DNA from: an uncultured Verrucomicrobia subdivision 3 bacterium
Lineage (GTDB): Bacteria > Verrucomicrobiota > Verrucomicrobiia > Limisphaerales > UBA11358
DNA: 47,239 nt
Assembly: GCA_903820285.1 (NCBI GenBank)
Contig: CAIJGS010000188.1
Coordinates: forward strand, 1-47,239
Direction of reading: 5' to 3'
Made by a program: the position numbers and the translations under genes. Below, one piece after another: positions 1 through 8,060 of the stretch. The notes under the pieces are model-generated. The model was not told the origin of the DNA. It saw only the letters and a program-made list of their open reading frames with translations, and made no database searches. Each line of letters begins with the position of its first letter. Within the stretch, counting starts at the first letter, position 1.

Positions 1-59
1 GGGGGTGCCCTGCCACCGTTTCACACTCATCACAATTATATGTCGATTTGGAGTTTATT

Positions 60-776
60 TCATGACGCGACCCTGCCTGCGCCCCGTTCGGCCTTTTGCG
101 CTCGCACTAAATACCGCTGCTCTATTGGTGACAACGATTGACCGTCGTGCGTGGCATACCAGATCATATTCTCCAGCCCGAAGCGGCATATAAACTCGCC
201 AAAGGACTCGGCGCAGATACAGGAATCTTTTAGCACCTCCCCATATTCAAGCAGCCGATCTTCTTCTGTCATATACTCCATCGCCTTAAAAATATCTCTC
301 TCGATAAAACAGGCTGTGGCAAGGATGCGAACCGGAAGCAATGGTTGAAAGAGGAGGTACCACAGAATGCAGCATTGGGAGTCGTTCATGAACCGCACAA
401 CATAGCTTCCCGGAAAGCCCGGCAGTTCCGTGACCGCATTAGACAAGTCCAGAACACAGGCCGTACAAGATGGGATGCGGCGTTGGAGGTTACGATCGCG
501 AATGAACGTCGAAAATTCTTCTGGGAGTTGAAAGCCTAGTTTTTTCAGCTCTGCTTCGATGGCAAACAAGCTGCCAAGTTTGTTGTCGTCGCTGTCCAAA
601 GTGCATCCGTAGTTGCGATCCGGCACGCTCTCCATCCACGCGAAAGACGGAGCAACCGGCGGCAGTGATGGCAATTGTTCATATGCCACGGACGAATAAG
701 TGCCTTTTGTACCCCATAATTTTCCTTGCCCAGCAGTAATCCAAGCCCTTTTGATTTTACTCTCTGGAATGCTCAT
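60..776 (-). CDS. SUKH (SMI1/KNR4-like) domain protein, putative
   Basis: This is a 238-residue protein without signal peptide or membrane segment. The stretch ELKKLGFQLPEEFSTFI (about residues 75-92), followed by a segment rich in aromatics and cysteines (VVRFMNDSQCCILWYL), resembles the N-terminal helix and core strand of SMI1/KNR4 (SUKH) proteins. In bacteria these often act as immunity proteins against polymorphic toxins or contact-dependent nucleases. No toxin gene is visible beside it, but the window ends 59 bases downstream. By eye the gene is less GC-rich than its neighbour, fitting an accessory origin. The start ATG at 776 begins MSIPESK. The family call rests on a recalled pattern only; it could be an unrelated hypothetical protein. 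Confidence 0.5.
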   Translation of the reverse strand: MSIPESKIKRAWITAGQGKLWGTKGTYSSVAYEQLPSLPPVAPSFAWMESVPDRNYGCTLDSDDNKLGSLFAIEAELKKLGFQLPEEFSTFIRDRNLQRRIPSCTACVLDLSNAVTELPGFPGSYVVRFMNDSQCCILWYLLFQPLLPVRILATACFIERDIFKAMEYMTEEDRLLEYGEVLKDSCICAESFGEFICRFGLENMIWYATHDGQSLSPIEQRYLVRAQKAERGAGRVAS

Positions 777-840
777 TGGTGGCTTTCTCTAGGAAAATTT
801 GATTTGAGCCTCCTCACGTCGGCTCCTACCCAATCATCTC

Positions 841-3432
841 CTACCCCGCCATCTGCCCGCGCGTCACCCCGAGCTGATTAAACAATTTCAACTCCCGCCA
901 TAACTGCGTACCCGTGATTTCCCCGCGCAAAAGCTGCCGGTATTTGGTGATGATCCGTTCCACTTCCTCCGGCGATTCGTTGAGAAATTCCACGCGGAAA
1001 TTCCGCACGCCCAGCGCCATCAGCCCGGCCACATATTCCGCGCCCGTCTGCGCCTGGGAATTGAAGACCGTGTTGCGGCAGCCGGCGTCGGCCTTCAGCG
1101 GATGCTCCGCGCCCACGCGATCGCGCAGTTTTACCTCGTGCTTGTCGCAGGGACGGCCGCAATCGTGATAATCCTTGCCGCTGGAAAGAAACGCGCAGAA
1201 CACGCAATGCTCCATGTGAAACATCGGCATGTGCTGGTGGATGGTGATCTCAAACCACTCCGGCGGCGCGGCCGACATCAGCGCGGCGAGCTGCAGGTTG
1301 TTCAGGTCGTAACTCGCGGTGACGCGTTCCAGCCCGAACTGCTGCTTGAAATATTCCGCCGTGACCCGGTTGGCCACGTTCAGGGAAAAATCACCGGTGC
1401 GTCGCGCATCGGAAAAAAACTTCAGGTGCTCATAATTGCGGACCAGATAACCATCGGCATTCGCAGACTTGACCTGGTTGAGAATCCATTCCTCGCCCGT
1501 TTTGAAAATGCGCGGCGGCGCCACCCAGATGGACGGCTGGCGACCAGCCCCATCGCCCTGATGCACCCGGCAGCCCATCGCCTCGTGAAAGAGCGTGACC
1601 GCCTCGCGATATTTTTTGGGATCTTCAAATTCGCAATACAGCGTGGTCACCCCGCAGCGCAGCGCCGTCTCCAGCTGCGGAAGATTGCGCACCAGCACGA
1701 TGAGGTGCGGCTCGGTATCGGAACTCGCGGTGCTGTTAGCCGGCGTGACTGACGCGGTTTCACCCGCGTCCGAGGCAAACGTCCAGCGTTTGGGCAGGCG
1801 ACGCAACTGGTCCAACTCCGTCACGATCTCGCGGCGCAGGCGGTTCAATTCGCTCACCGGCAGCATGACTTCGCCCTCAATGAAACTCTTCAGCTCGCCC
1901 AGCTTGTAGGGCGTGCCGCCGAGCCGGCCGAGTTGTTCGCGGAGTTTCTCCGGCGTCAACGGCAGCTTCTCCGCCTGGGCCAGCGGCATGGTGGAGACCG
2001 CCTTGACCGTGTGACCCAATTCATCCTGCACGATCAACGTCAACGGCTTTCCGGTCAGCCCGTGCACTTCCATGCTGATGGGCCGGAAAAATTTCGGCGC
2101 TTCGCCTTCGTACGTCTGGCGGATCCGCTTGTCCAGCTCGGGATCATTCGTCTTCCACAGTTTGTCGCCTATGTGAATCCGGGAGAAATTGATGTCGCCG
2201 TGGCCGAACCGCAGTTCCACCAGCGGCTGACCCTGGGCATTCGGCTTGGGACCAAGAATCTGATACACTCGACCGCCTTCCTCGCGATCCTCCGGTTTGC
2301 CCGCATCGAACACAATGCCATCGCCCGGCTTAAGCGGCGCTTCGAGCTTCAGGATCACCGAATCACGGGTCACCCGCGTGAGCGCGCCGAGGTAAACACC
2401 GCGCTTCTTGCCAAAGCGCGCATGCACCAGCTTTTGATTATCATTGCCGCCAAACCAGCCCGTGAACAAGCCGCGCGAAAAGGACATCTCCACCGCGTAC
2501 TTGCGATCGCTCAGTTCCGTCGCGCGCGCGGGATTCGGCGTCTGCGGCCGGCCCGCAGACGGCACCGCCAGTTCATCCAAAGCCTTGCGGTAGGCGCGCG
2601 TGATGCTGGCGACGTATTCCGGCGCCTTGAGCCGACCCTCGATTTTCAGCGAGGCCACGCCGGCGCGAACCAGTTCCGGCAGCACTTCTAGCCCGGCCAG
2701 ATCCTGCGGGCTGAGCAGATATTTGCGGTCCCCGAGCGGCACGTTTTTGCCATCGGAAACCAATTCATACGGCATTCGACAGGCCTGGGCACATTCGCCG
2801 CGATTCGCCGAGCGACCGCCCAGCGATTCGCTGGTGAGACACTGCCCGGAATAAGCCACACAAAGCGCCCCATGCACGAACACTTCCAGCGGCATGTCAT
2901 GCTGCACCCCATGGAGCGCAGCATTCATCTTCTCGATCTCGGCAATGGAACATTCCCGCGCCAGCACCACCAGATTGCAGCCCAATTCCCGGGCAAACTC
3001 CACCCCGGCCGCGCTGCTCACTGTCATCTGCGTGGAAGCGTGAATGGGAAAATCCGGGGAAATCTTGCGGATCAGCCGGCAAATGCCCACATCCTGCACA
3101 ATCGCCGCATCCACCCCGGCGGCGATGATGGTGCGCAGATACCGTTCCGCCTCGGCCAGTTCATCCTGGAAGACAAGCGTATTGAAGGTCACATAACCGC
3201 GCACGCCCCGCTGATGGAGAAACTCCATGAGTTTGGGCAGATCCGCCGCCGTAAAATTATTCGCGCGCATCCGCGCATTAAACTTCTCCAGCCCAAAGTA
3301 AATGGCATCCGCCCCATTTTCAACAGCCGCCCGGGCGCATTCCCAATCACCCGCCGGCGCCAACAACTCCGGCAACGGCGGCAGGGCGGCAGGCGTGCCG
3401 GTGGCGGACTGAATGTTGGGCGCTTCGATCAT
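841..3432 (-). CDS. Peptidase U32 family protein (RlhA/TrhP-like), extended two-part form
   Basis: The 863-residue product opens with PELLAPAGDWECARAAVENG (residues 21-40), the standard N-terminus of the U32 family. The U32 signature EVFVHGALCVAYSGQC lies at residues 183-198, followed by the cysteine pair in GECAQAC. Family members such as RlhA and TrhP hydroxylate rRNA or tRNA pyrimidines and carry an iron-sulfur cluster, although the family was first named for collagenase activity. The protein is roughly 200 residues longer than E. coli RlhA. The extra C-terminal part has its own cysteine cluster (EHCVFCAF and CGRPC), consistent with a second TIM-barrel-like unit and possibly a second metal site. 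The ATG at 3432 is followed by a short disordered leader. Family assignment is firm; the RNA substrate is not deducible. Confidence 0.9.
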   Translation of the reverse strand: MIEAPNIQSATGTPAALPPLPELLAPAGDWECARAAVENGADAIYFGLEKFNARMRANNFTAADLPKLMEFLHQRGVRGYVTFNTLVFQDELAEAERYLRTIIAAGVDAAIVQDVGICRLIRKISPDFPIHASTQMTVSSAAGVEFARELGCNLVVLARECSIAEIEKMNAALHGVQHDMPLEVFVHGALCVAYSGQCLTSESLGGRSANRGECAQACRMPYELVSDGKNVPLGDRKYLLSPQDLAGLEVLPELVRAGVASLKIEGRLKAPEYVASITRAYRKALDELAVPSAGRPQTPNPARATELSDRKYAVEMSFSRGLFTGWFGGNDNQKLVHARFGKKRGVYLGALTRVTRDSVILKLEAPLKPGDGIVFDAGKPEDREEGGRVYQILGPKPNAQGQPLVELRFGHGDINFSRIHIGDKLWKTNDPELDKRIRQTYEGEAPKFFRPISMEVHGLTGKPLTLIVQDELGHTVKAVSTMPLAQAEKLPLTPEKLREQLGRLGGTPYKLGELKSFIEGEVMLPVSELNRLRREIVTELDQLRRLPKRWTFASDAGETASVTPANSTASSDTEPHLIVLVRNLPQLETALRCGVTTLYCEFEDPKKYREAVTLFHEAMGCRVHQGDGAGRQPSIWVAPPRIFKTGEEWILNQVKSANADGYLVRNYEHLKFFSDARRTGDFSLNVANRVTAEYFKQQFGLERVTASYDLNNLQLAALMSAAPPEWFEITIHQHMPMFHMEHCVFCAFLSSGKDYHDCGRPCDKHEVKLRDRVGAEHPLKADAGCRNTVFNSQAQTGAEYVAGLMALGVRNFRVEFLNESPEEVERIITKYRQLLRGEITGTQLWRELKLFNQLGVTRGQMAG

Positions 3433-3495
3433 TATGCGCTCATTTTACCCTCTAAACGCCTTTCTGACAAAGCTTCTTCGCGGCGGCTATCCTCA

Positions 3496-3605
3496 GGAGC
3501 GCCGGTCTGAATCCGGCTTAACCCTCACGCGCGACAGCCTGCGTGCTTTTGTTCTCTCGTTTTGGAAAAATCGTCCGCCCAAAGCCGGCTGCAAGCCGGC
3601 GCTCC
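3496..3605. repeat. Inverted repeat pair with GGAGCGCCGG termini (REP/MITE-like)
   Basis: The left copy (3496-3520) starts GGAGCGCCGG. The right copy (3583-3605) ends with the reverse complement, CCGGCGCTCC, and itself contains a hairpin with arms GCCGGC at 3584-3589 and 3595-3600. The two ends face each other about 60 bp apart, as in a small non-autonomous element or a pair of REP sequences. No coding capacity lies between them. Confidence 0.5.
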
Positions 3606-3917
3606 AGTCTGCAACCCCCCATGTCAAATTTCGCTCCTTCCCCCTTTCGCGTAATTCGCGTTTTTCTGCCCCTCCGAAATCCGAGACCCAAAATCCGTTC
3701 CCGCCCCGCAAAACCTCCCTTGCATTTTTAATTAGGTGCGGTATGGTTTTCCGGCGTCGTTTACCATGTAAACGATACCCCCGGTCATGCACTTCATCCC
3801 CCTGCTGACTTTACCCATCTCACTGCCGCCTTGCGCCCCGGACCATCAACCCGGCGTAAAGGCCAAAACCCCTTTTGCCCGGCCCCGGTCAAGTCCTGGT
3901 CACCAGTCTACAACCCG

Positions 3918-4463
3918 GTATCAAGGCTCAATCAAGGCAAAACCCCCAGCAATCAAGGCTAATCGTGCCTCATCAAGGCATATCAAGGCACGGCCTGAAA
4001 TGATTAATTGGGGCAGCCGGCAGCCGTCCACCATGTGGAGTGCGGCGACCTGTCGCCGCTTTGGAACTGGGAGACATGTCTCCCAGTTCCAAAGCGCAGT
4101 CATGCCTGCGCACTCCACATTATTGCCACCAACGGCACAGAAAATTCCGGACCCGGGAAGGGTCAATCAAGCCTCCATCAAGGCAAAAAACCCTGTAATC
4201 GTGCCTAATCAAGCCTCATCAAGGCATCCGCTAAAAAACCAGCAACGCCATCATGCCATCGGTCCTCCATCCCAGAACCGCGCCCCTCAACTCGGTAGGG
4301 CCCGCCCCATATAATTATACCGTGTGGCCAGGCTCAGCCTCCGGCGCTCTTTCCCAACCAATCGGGTATCCTCCCGAGCCCATGCCTCCCTTTGCAATTT
4401 CGCGCCTTGGCGCCTTTGCGTTAAAACCCCAGCAATCAAGGCTGATCAAGCCTCATCAAGGCA
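3918..4463. repeat. Clusters of short ATCAAGGC / ATCAAGCC units
   Basis: At least nine ATCAAGGC octamers plus related ATCAAGCC units occur in three clusters (about 3919-3990, 4165-4226 and 4433-4463), spaced irregularly at about 10-45 bp. The composite AATCAAGCCTCATCAAGGCA recurs with small changes in the second and third clusters. They are too short and too irregular for CRISPR. Degenerate minisatellite or protein-binding array are both possible. Confidence 0.6.
4033..4120. repeat. 88-bp palindromic element with cloverleaf folding potential
   Basis: The outer arms ATGTGGAGTGCG (4033-4044) and CGCACTCCACAT (4109-4120) are perfect reverse complements. Inside are three consecutive palindromes: GCGGCGAC/GTCGCCGC (4042-4059, sharing three bases with the outer arm), a perfect 34-bp palindrome at 4060-4093 whose half is TTTGGAACTGGGAGACA, and GCGCAG/CTGCGC (4094-4111). 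The whole folds into one stem closing three hairpins, in DNA or RNA. It resembles a REP-type mobile repeat lacking its own gene. Confidence 0.8.
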
Positions 4464-4564
4464 TACCCAAATTCTTCACACGATGCCGCAACACCCCATC
4501 GCCTCCTCGCGTCCCTGTTTATCCGGCCTCGGGTCGTGGGCGAGCTATCCGTCCGCCCAGACCA

Positions 4565-4620
4565 TTGGAGCTTGGTTATTGGAGGTTCTCTGGAGCTTGG
4601 AGGTTGGCTGCTTGGAGCTT
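4565..4620. repeat. Short tandem-like TTGGAGCTTGG repeats
   Basis: Variants of TTGGAGCTTGG / TGGAGGTT recur four to five times within 56 bp just upstream of the NtrC-type gene. This low-complexity run is probably slippage-prone filler rather than a regulatory array. Confidence 0.45.
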
Positions 4621-4684
4621 CCCCTTTCCGCTCCGCCCGGGAAATGACTTTTGACCGGCGACCGCTTCCGTTAGCCTGTCCCGC

Positions 4685-6052
4685 ATGGCCGCTGATTTGC
4701 GCAAGACGCCTTCGCATTTGCCGCGCATCCTGATTGTGGACGACGATCCGGGACAGCGCAGCCTGCTCGAATCCTTTTTGCGCAGCCAGCAGTTCGTCAC
4801 CGTCACCGCCGATTCCGGCACGCGCGCCCTCGAACTCCTGCCGGACGGCCGGTTCGACATGATGATTTCTGACGTCCGCATGCCCGGCTTGTCCGGCCTG
4901 GAAACCCTCCGCCGCGTGCGTTTGCAATGGCCCACCCTGCCCGTGCTGCTGGTAACGGCTTATGCCGACATCCGCGATGCCGTCATTGCCATGCGCGACG
5001 GGGCTTTGAACTATCTGGCCAAGCCGATTGATCTGGATGAACTGCTCGCCACCGTCCGGCAGGCCACCGGCATGGCCGCCTCCGAACCCGTGGCGTTGGG
5101 ATTGCCCAAAGAACTGCCCGCCCAGGTCATCGCGCACAGCCCGCTGACGCTGGCCCTGTTTCAGGACATCGCCCTGGTGGCGCCGTCCGAAACCCGCGTG
5201 CTGATCACCGGCGAAAGCGGTACCGGCAAGGAAGTCGTGGCCGATGTCATGCACGCCTGGAGCGCGCGGTCGGCCGGTCCGCTGGTGAAGGTCAATTGCG
5301 CCGCGATTCCCGAGACCCTGCTGGAGAGCGAGTTGTTCGGTCACGAAAAAGGTTCCTTCACCGGCGCCACGGCCCAGCGCATCGGCCGGTTTGAGGAAGC
5401 CAATGGCGGCACCATTTTTCTGGATGAAATCGCCGAAATGTCCCCGCCCTTGCAGGCGAAGCTGCTGCGCGTGATTCAGGACGGCCGGTTTCAGCGCATC
5501 GGTTCCAATCGCGAAGTCCACACGGACGCCCGCATCCTCGCCGCCAGCAACCGCAATCTGGAGGACGAGGTGAAGACCGGCCGCTTCCGCGAAGATCTGT
5601 TTTACCGGCTGAACGTCGTGGAGCTGAACCTGCCGCCGCTGCGGGAACGGCGCGAGGACATCCTGCCGCTGGCCAACCTGTTTACCAGCCAGTTCTCCCG
5701 CAACCGGGTGCGCCTGGCGGAAGGCACCGTCGTGTGCCTCCAGAATTTTGGCTGGCCGGGCAATGTCCGTGAATTGCGCAACGTCATCGAACGCGCCGTG
5801 CTGCTCTCGCAAAGCGAACTGATTTTGCCCGAACATCTGCCGGCCAAGGTGCGGGATTCGGTCAGGCAGCCGGTGGCCACCGGAGCCATTGACGCGCAAC
5901 AGCTCGACGACATCGAGCGGCAGGCCATTCTGGCCGCCCTGGCGCAGCACAAGTTTAACCGCACCGAAACAGCCAAGGCCCTGGGTATCAGCCGGCGGGC
6001 CCTGCTGTACAAGCTCCAGCGATTCCGCCAGCAGGGTGTGCCGGTGGATTGA
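4685..6052 (+). CDS. Sigma-54-dependent response regulator, NtrC family
   Basis: The 455-residue protein has the full NtrC layout. A receiver domain (about 14-125) has the acidic pair D20/D21, phospho-acceptor D63 in ISDVRMPG and the lysine in AKPID. A central AAA+ domain (about 148-375) has Walker A GESGTGKE (176-183), the sigma-54 contact loop GSFTGA (223-228, serine where most members have alanine) and Walker B GTIFLDEIAEM. A C-terminal Fis-type helix-turn-helix is seen in RTETAKALGISRRALLYKLQ. It should activate sigma-54 promoters on phosphorylation. No sensor kinase lies next to it, so its partner is elsewhere. The ATG at 4685 is well placed just before the receiver. It converges on the acyltransferase gene 24 bp downstream. 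Confidence 0.93.
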   Translation: MAADLRKTPSHLPRILIVDDDPGQRSLLESFLRSQQFVTVTADSGTRALELLPDGRFDMMISDVRMPGLSGLETLRRVRLQWPTLPVLLVTAYADIRDAVIAMRDGALNYLAKPIDLDELLATVRQATGMAASEPVALGLPKELPAQVIAHSPLTLALFQDIALVAPSETRVLITGESGTGKEVVADVMHAWSARSAGPLVKVNCAAIPETLLESELFGHEKGSFTGATAQRIGRFEEANGGTIFLDEIAEMSPPLQAKLLRVIQDGRFQRIGSNREVHTDARILAASNRNLEDEVKTGRFREDLFYRLNVVELNLPPLRERREDILPLANLFTSQFSRNRVRLAEGTVVCLQNFGWPGNVRELRNVIERAVLLSQSELILPEHLPAKVRDSVRQPVATGAIDAQQLDDIERQAILAALAQHKFNRTETAKALGISRRALLYKLQRFRQQGVPVD

Positions 6053-6076
6053 GCCGGTTCGCACCGGGGAAGGGTA

Positions 6077-6847
6077 TCAGCCGCCAAAAAACTTTAGGCG
6101 GGCCGCCGCCGGGAGGGATTCCAAGTCCAGCAGAGTCAGAAAATCAATTGTTTTAAAGTGCCGGTCCAGCGCCGGCGGACCGCAGATTCTGGCCCCCACG
6201 GTCAAATACGCGCGCAAGAGCTTCGGGACTGACACCGGTTCGGGAGACAACTGATCCAGCGGACAGTCAAATTCAGGCAACGGCCGGGTGCGTAAAGCAA
6301 TTTCTACGAGATGCTGCCGGCCCAGCGTGGCATAGGCGGATGCGCCCACGGCCGGATCCTGGCTGGTCAGGGAACTGCAGCCCACCAGATAGCGTCCGCC
6401 GTGCCGGCGGGCATAATCGGCGATGCCTTTCCAGAGGAGGCCCAGCACTACCAGATTGCGGTGCTGCGCGTGGACACAGGCGCGGCCCAGTTCGATGATT
6501 TCCCGCCGGTATTGGTCGAACCCGGCAAACTCAAATTCCTGCGCGCAATAATAACCGAGATTTTGGGCGGCGGTGGCACCGGTCTGCAAACGATAGGTAC
6601 CCACAATTTGTCCGGATGGAACATGCTCGACCAGCAGGTGGTCGCACACCTCATCGAACGGATCGGCATCCAAGCCGCAGTGATGGGAAGCCTCCAAGCC
6701 TTCTTGTAATTCCAGGTTGAAGACCTGATAACGCAAGGCCTGGGCGGCTTGGACCTCTTGAGCCGTCTCGGCGAGCCGAAGGTGGTAGGCGGAGGCCGAA
6801 CGGACCAGCAGGCGGACGGATCCCAAGGTTATAGGGAGCAGATTCAT
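6077..6847 (-). CDS. GNAT-fold N-acyltransferase, OlsB / N-acyl amino acid synthase-like
   Basis: The ORF track extends to 7108, but those 87 extra residues are a low-complexity reading of the anti-sigma gene in another frame, so the start is placed at the ATG at 6847 (MNLLPITLG), giving 256 residues. The core, from ETAQEVQAAQALRYQVFN through IVGTYRLQTG to EIIELGRACVHAQHRN, matches the acyltransferase family of OlsB and hemolysin-like N-acyl amino acid synthases, which transfer a fatty acyl chain to ornithine or another amine to make aminolipids. It is the last gene of a sigma/anti-sigma/acyltransferase set, all on the minus strand. It should be transcribed from the ECF-type promoter at 7243-7269. 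The lipid substrate is inferred only. Confidence 0.78.
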   Translation of the reverse strand: MNLLPITLGSVRLLVRSASAYHLRLAETAQEVQAAQALRYQVFNLELQEGLEASHHCGLDADPFDEVCDHLLVEHVPSGQIVGTYRLQTGATAAQNLGYYCAQEFEFAGFDQYRREIIELGRACVHAQHRNLVVLGLLWKGIADYARRHGGRYLVGCSSLTSQDPAVGASAYATLGRQHLVEIALRTRPLPEFDCPLDQLSPEPVSVPKLLRAYLTVGARICGPPALDRHFKTIDFLTLLDLESLPAAARLKFFGG

Positions 6848-6918
6848 GGCATGGATTTTCCATCGGGGCACAACGATTCCAGGGGAAACCGCGCCCAAAG
6901 TGGAACGGATGATGGTTG

Positions 6919-7209
6919 TTATTGTTTTTGTTGAAGCCGCTGCCGGATGCGTTCGCGCGCCGCCGCCGAGAGTTTGGGAGCCGGGGCGGATGCCGGGGCC
7001 TCGCCTTGCCACTGCGCGACGGACCGTAAATACCGGAGTTGCCGGCCATATCGGCGGCACCACCGGCAGATCAGCACATGCAACCACAAGCCCAACCGCC
7101 GGGACCATGTCAGCGGATGGTCCAGCATTTCAGACTGGGTGCGCGCCGCCGCCCGACAGTTCGGGGAAAGGTCGGCGCAGACCGTCTTTATATTTTTCCA
7201 ATAGCTCAT
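6919..7209 (-). CDS. ZAS-type zinc-binding anti-sigma factor, small soluble
   Basis: The 96-residue protein carries HVLICRWC (about residues 44-51), an exact HxxxCxxC ZAS motif, preceded by a helix and an upstream cysteine in SPNCRAA. ZAS proteins bind ECF sigma factors and release them when the zinc site is oxidised or another signal is sensed. There is no membrane segment, so it should act in the cytoplasm. It lies directly downstream of the ECF sigma gene, 76 bp away, with its own ECF-type promoter in between. The charged C-terminus ends in RQRLQQKQ. Function is inferred from motif and position. Confidence 0.8.
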   Translation of the reverse strand: MSYWKNIKTVCADLSPNCRAAARTQSEMLDHPLTWSRRLGLWLHVLICRWCRRYGRQLRYLRSVAQWQGEAPASAPAPKLSAAARERIRQRLQQKQ

Positions 7210-7242
7210 TTCAGAACACAGCCGGCTCTGGCTTCAAGAGTT

Positions 7243-7269
7243 GGTCGGCGATCTCGGCGTAACCTTACA
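7243..7269 (-). promoter_or_regulatory. Predicted ECF sigma promoter for anti-sigma / acyltransferase
   Basis: Reading on the minus strand, TGTAAGG (7269-7263), exactly 15 bases, then CGACC (7247-7243). The predicted start point is about 27 nt ahead of the anti-sigma ATG at 7209. It is one of six identical-spacing sites in this region. Confidence 0.8.
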
Positions 7270-7285
7270 GTGAAACGGAGAATTT

Positions 7286-7918
7286 TCATGCCTGTTTTTG
7301 GAACCAGTTGGTTTCGAGGCAGCGGCGCAGGGCCATGCGGGCGCGATGCAGCATCACCCAGAGGTTGCTCTCCGAAATGGCCAGCAGCGCGCAGATTTCT
7401 TTGCTTTCAACGCCATCTACTTCGCGTAGTGTGAAGACAACGGCGACTTTTTTTGGCAATTTGCCGGCGCAATCGCGATAGGTCTGCCAGAACAGCTCAT
7501 TATCCAGACTCTCCCCCTGGTTATGCCATTCTTGGGGACCCAGCTCATGAATCCAGCCGCCCTGTCCCAAGCCATCCGCCACAAAACGATCACTTTCCTC
7601 GTCGCGATAGAATTCGAGATCGGTGAAGGATGTTTCGCGGCCGGCCTTGCGAAAATAATCGAAAATTTTGTTCTTCAGGATGCCCACCAGCCAGCTTTTC
7701 TCAGCGCTGCGGCCCTGGAATTTCTGCCCGCCCTTTAAGGCGGCCAGGAAAGTCTCTTGCACGGCATCCTCCGCTTTGGCCGGGTCGCGCAGGCGAATCA
7801 TGGCGTATTTGAAAAGATAGTCGCCATGCTCGTCCACCCACCGTTCCGGGTCGGAAAGCCCCGGGTGGGTGGCGTCCGGTTTGTCCGGTTCGCGCGGGGA
7901 TGGCAGCTCGCCTTGCAT
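7286..7918 (-). CDS. ECF RNA polymerase sigma factor (sigma-70 family)
   Basis: The 210-residue protein has region 2 from HGDYLFKYAMIRLRDPAKAEDAVQETF (about 30-57) through SWLVGILKNKIFDYFRK, a linker, and region 4 from LPKKVAVVFTLREVDGVES to ISESNLWVMLHRARMALRRCL. There is no region 1.1 or 3, as expected for an ECF factor. It is followed by its presumed ZAS anti-sigma factor. The six TGTAAG-N16-CGAC sites around the gene are the best candidates for its target promoters; none of them precedes this gene. A TATGAT hexamer lies 8 nt before the ATG and might be part of a housekeeping promoter. Confidence 0.92.
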   Translation of the reverse strand: MQGELPSPREPDKPDATHPGLSDPERWVDEHGDYLFKYAMIRLRDPAKAEDAVQETFLAALKGGQKFQGRSAEKSWLVGILKNKIFDYFRKAGRETSFTDLEFYRDEESDRFVADGLGQGGWIHELGPQEWHNQGESLDNELFWQTYRDCAGKLPKKVAVVFTLREVDGVESKEICALLAISESNLWVMLHRARMALRRCLETNWFQKQA

Positions 7919-7987
7919 ATTTGTGCATCATATTCCCCAAATCCGCCGGGGTGGCAAGCAAACGTGGCAATAATTTGTGGCATTCCC

Positions 7988-8014
7988 TGTAAGGAATTGC
8001 CACCGCAGGCGACC
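7988..8014 (+). promoter_or_regulatory. Predicted ECF sigma promoter for the Rieske operon
   Basis: TGTAAGG (7988-7994), 15 bases, CGACC (8010-8014). The expected start near 8021 leaves a leader of about 40 nt before the ATG at 8061. The -35 region is embedded in an imperfect inverted repeat, GGCATTCC/GGAATTGCC. Confidence 0.8.
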
Positions 8015-8060
8015 AATGCCTTAGCATGCGGTCAGTTGATCGCCCTGGAACATAAATACC

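Larger units (their letters stand above)
3433..4684. other. Long gene-free spacer packed with repeats
   Basis: No credible gene is present in this 1.25 kb; the short ORFs are proline/serine-rich readings of repeats. It holds an inverted pair near 3.5 kb, three clusters of ATCAAGGC units, the cloverleaf element, a stretch reading CGCGCCTTGGCGCCTTTGCG near 4401 and a TTGGAGCTTGG-rich run near 4565-4620. The promoter of the downstream NtrC-type gene should lie near its right end, but no convincing -35/-10 pair was recognised. Confidence 0.7.

Noticed and set aside
3918-4463. Possible CRISPR array
   Set aside because: Units are only about 8 bases, spacing is irregular, and no cas gene is present.
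4436-6064. A 542-residue minus-strand ORF opposite the NtrC-type gene
   Set aside because: Gln/Gly/His-rich shadow; the forward frame has complete receiver, AAA+ and HTH motifs.
6081-6101. CCGCC...GGCGG stem as a terminator between the convergent NtrC and acyltransferase genes
   Set aside because: It lies inside the acyltransferase 3' end, has only a 5-bp stem with an 11-nt loop, and lacks a T-run.
6848-7108. N-terminal extension of the acyltransferase as given in the ORF track
   Set aside because: It overlaps the anti-sigma gene in another frame, is low-complexity and ends just before the natural ATG of a normal-length family member.
7919-7994. A seventh ECF promoter directed at the sigma gene itself
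   Set aside because: The minus strand has CCTTACAGGG-type sequence here, which is only the complement of the Rieske operon -35; there is no TGTAAG with CGAC at the right spacing.
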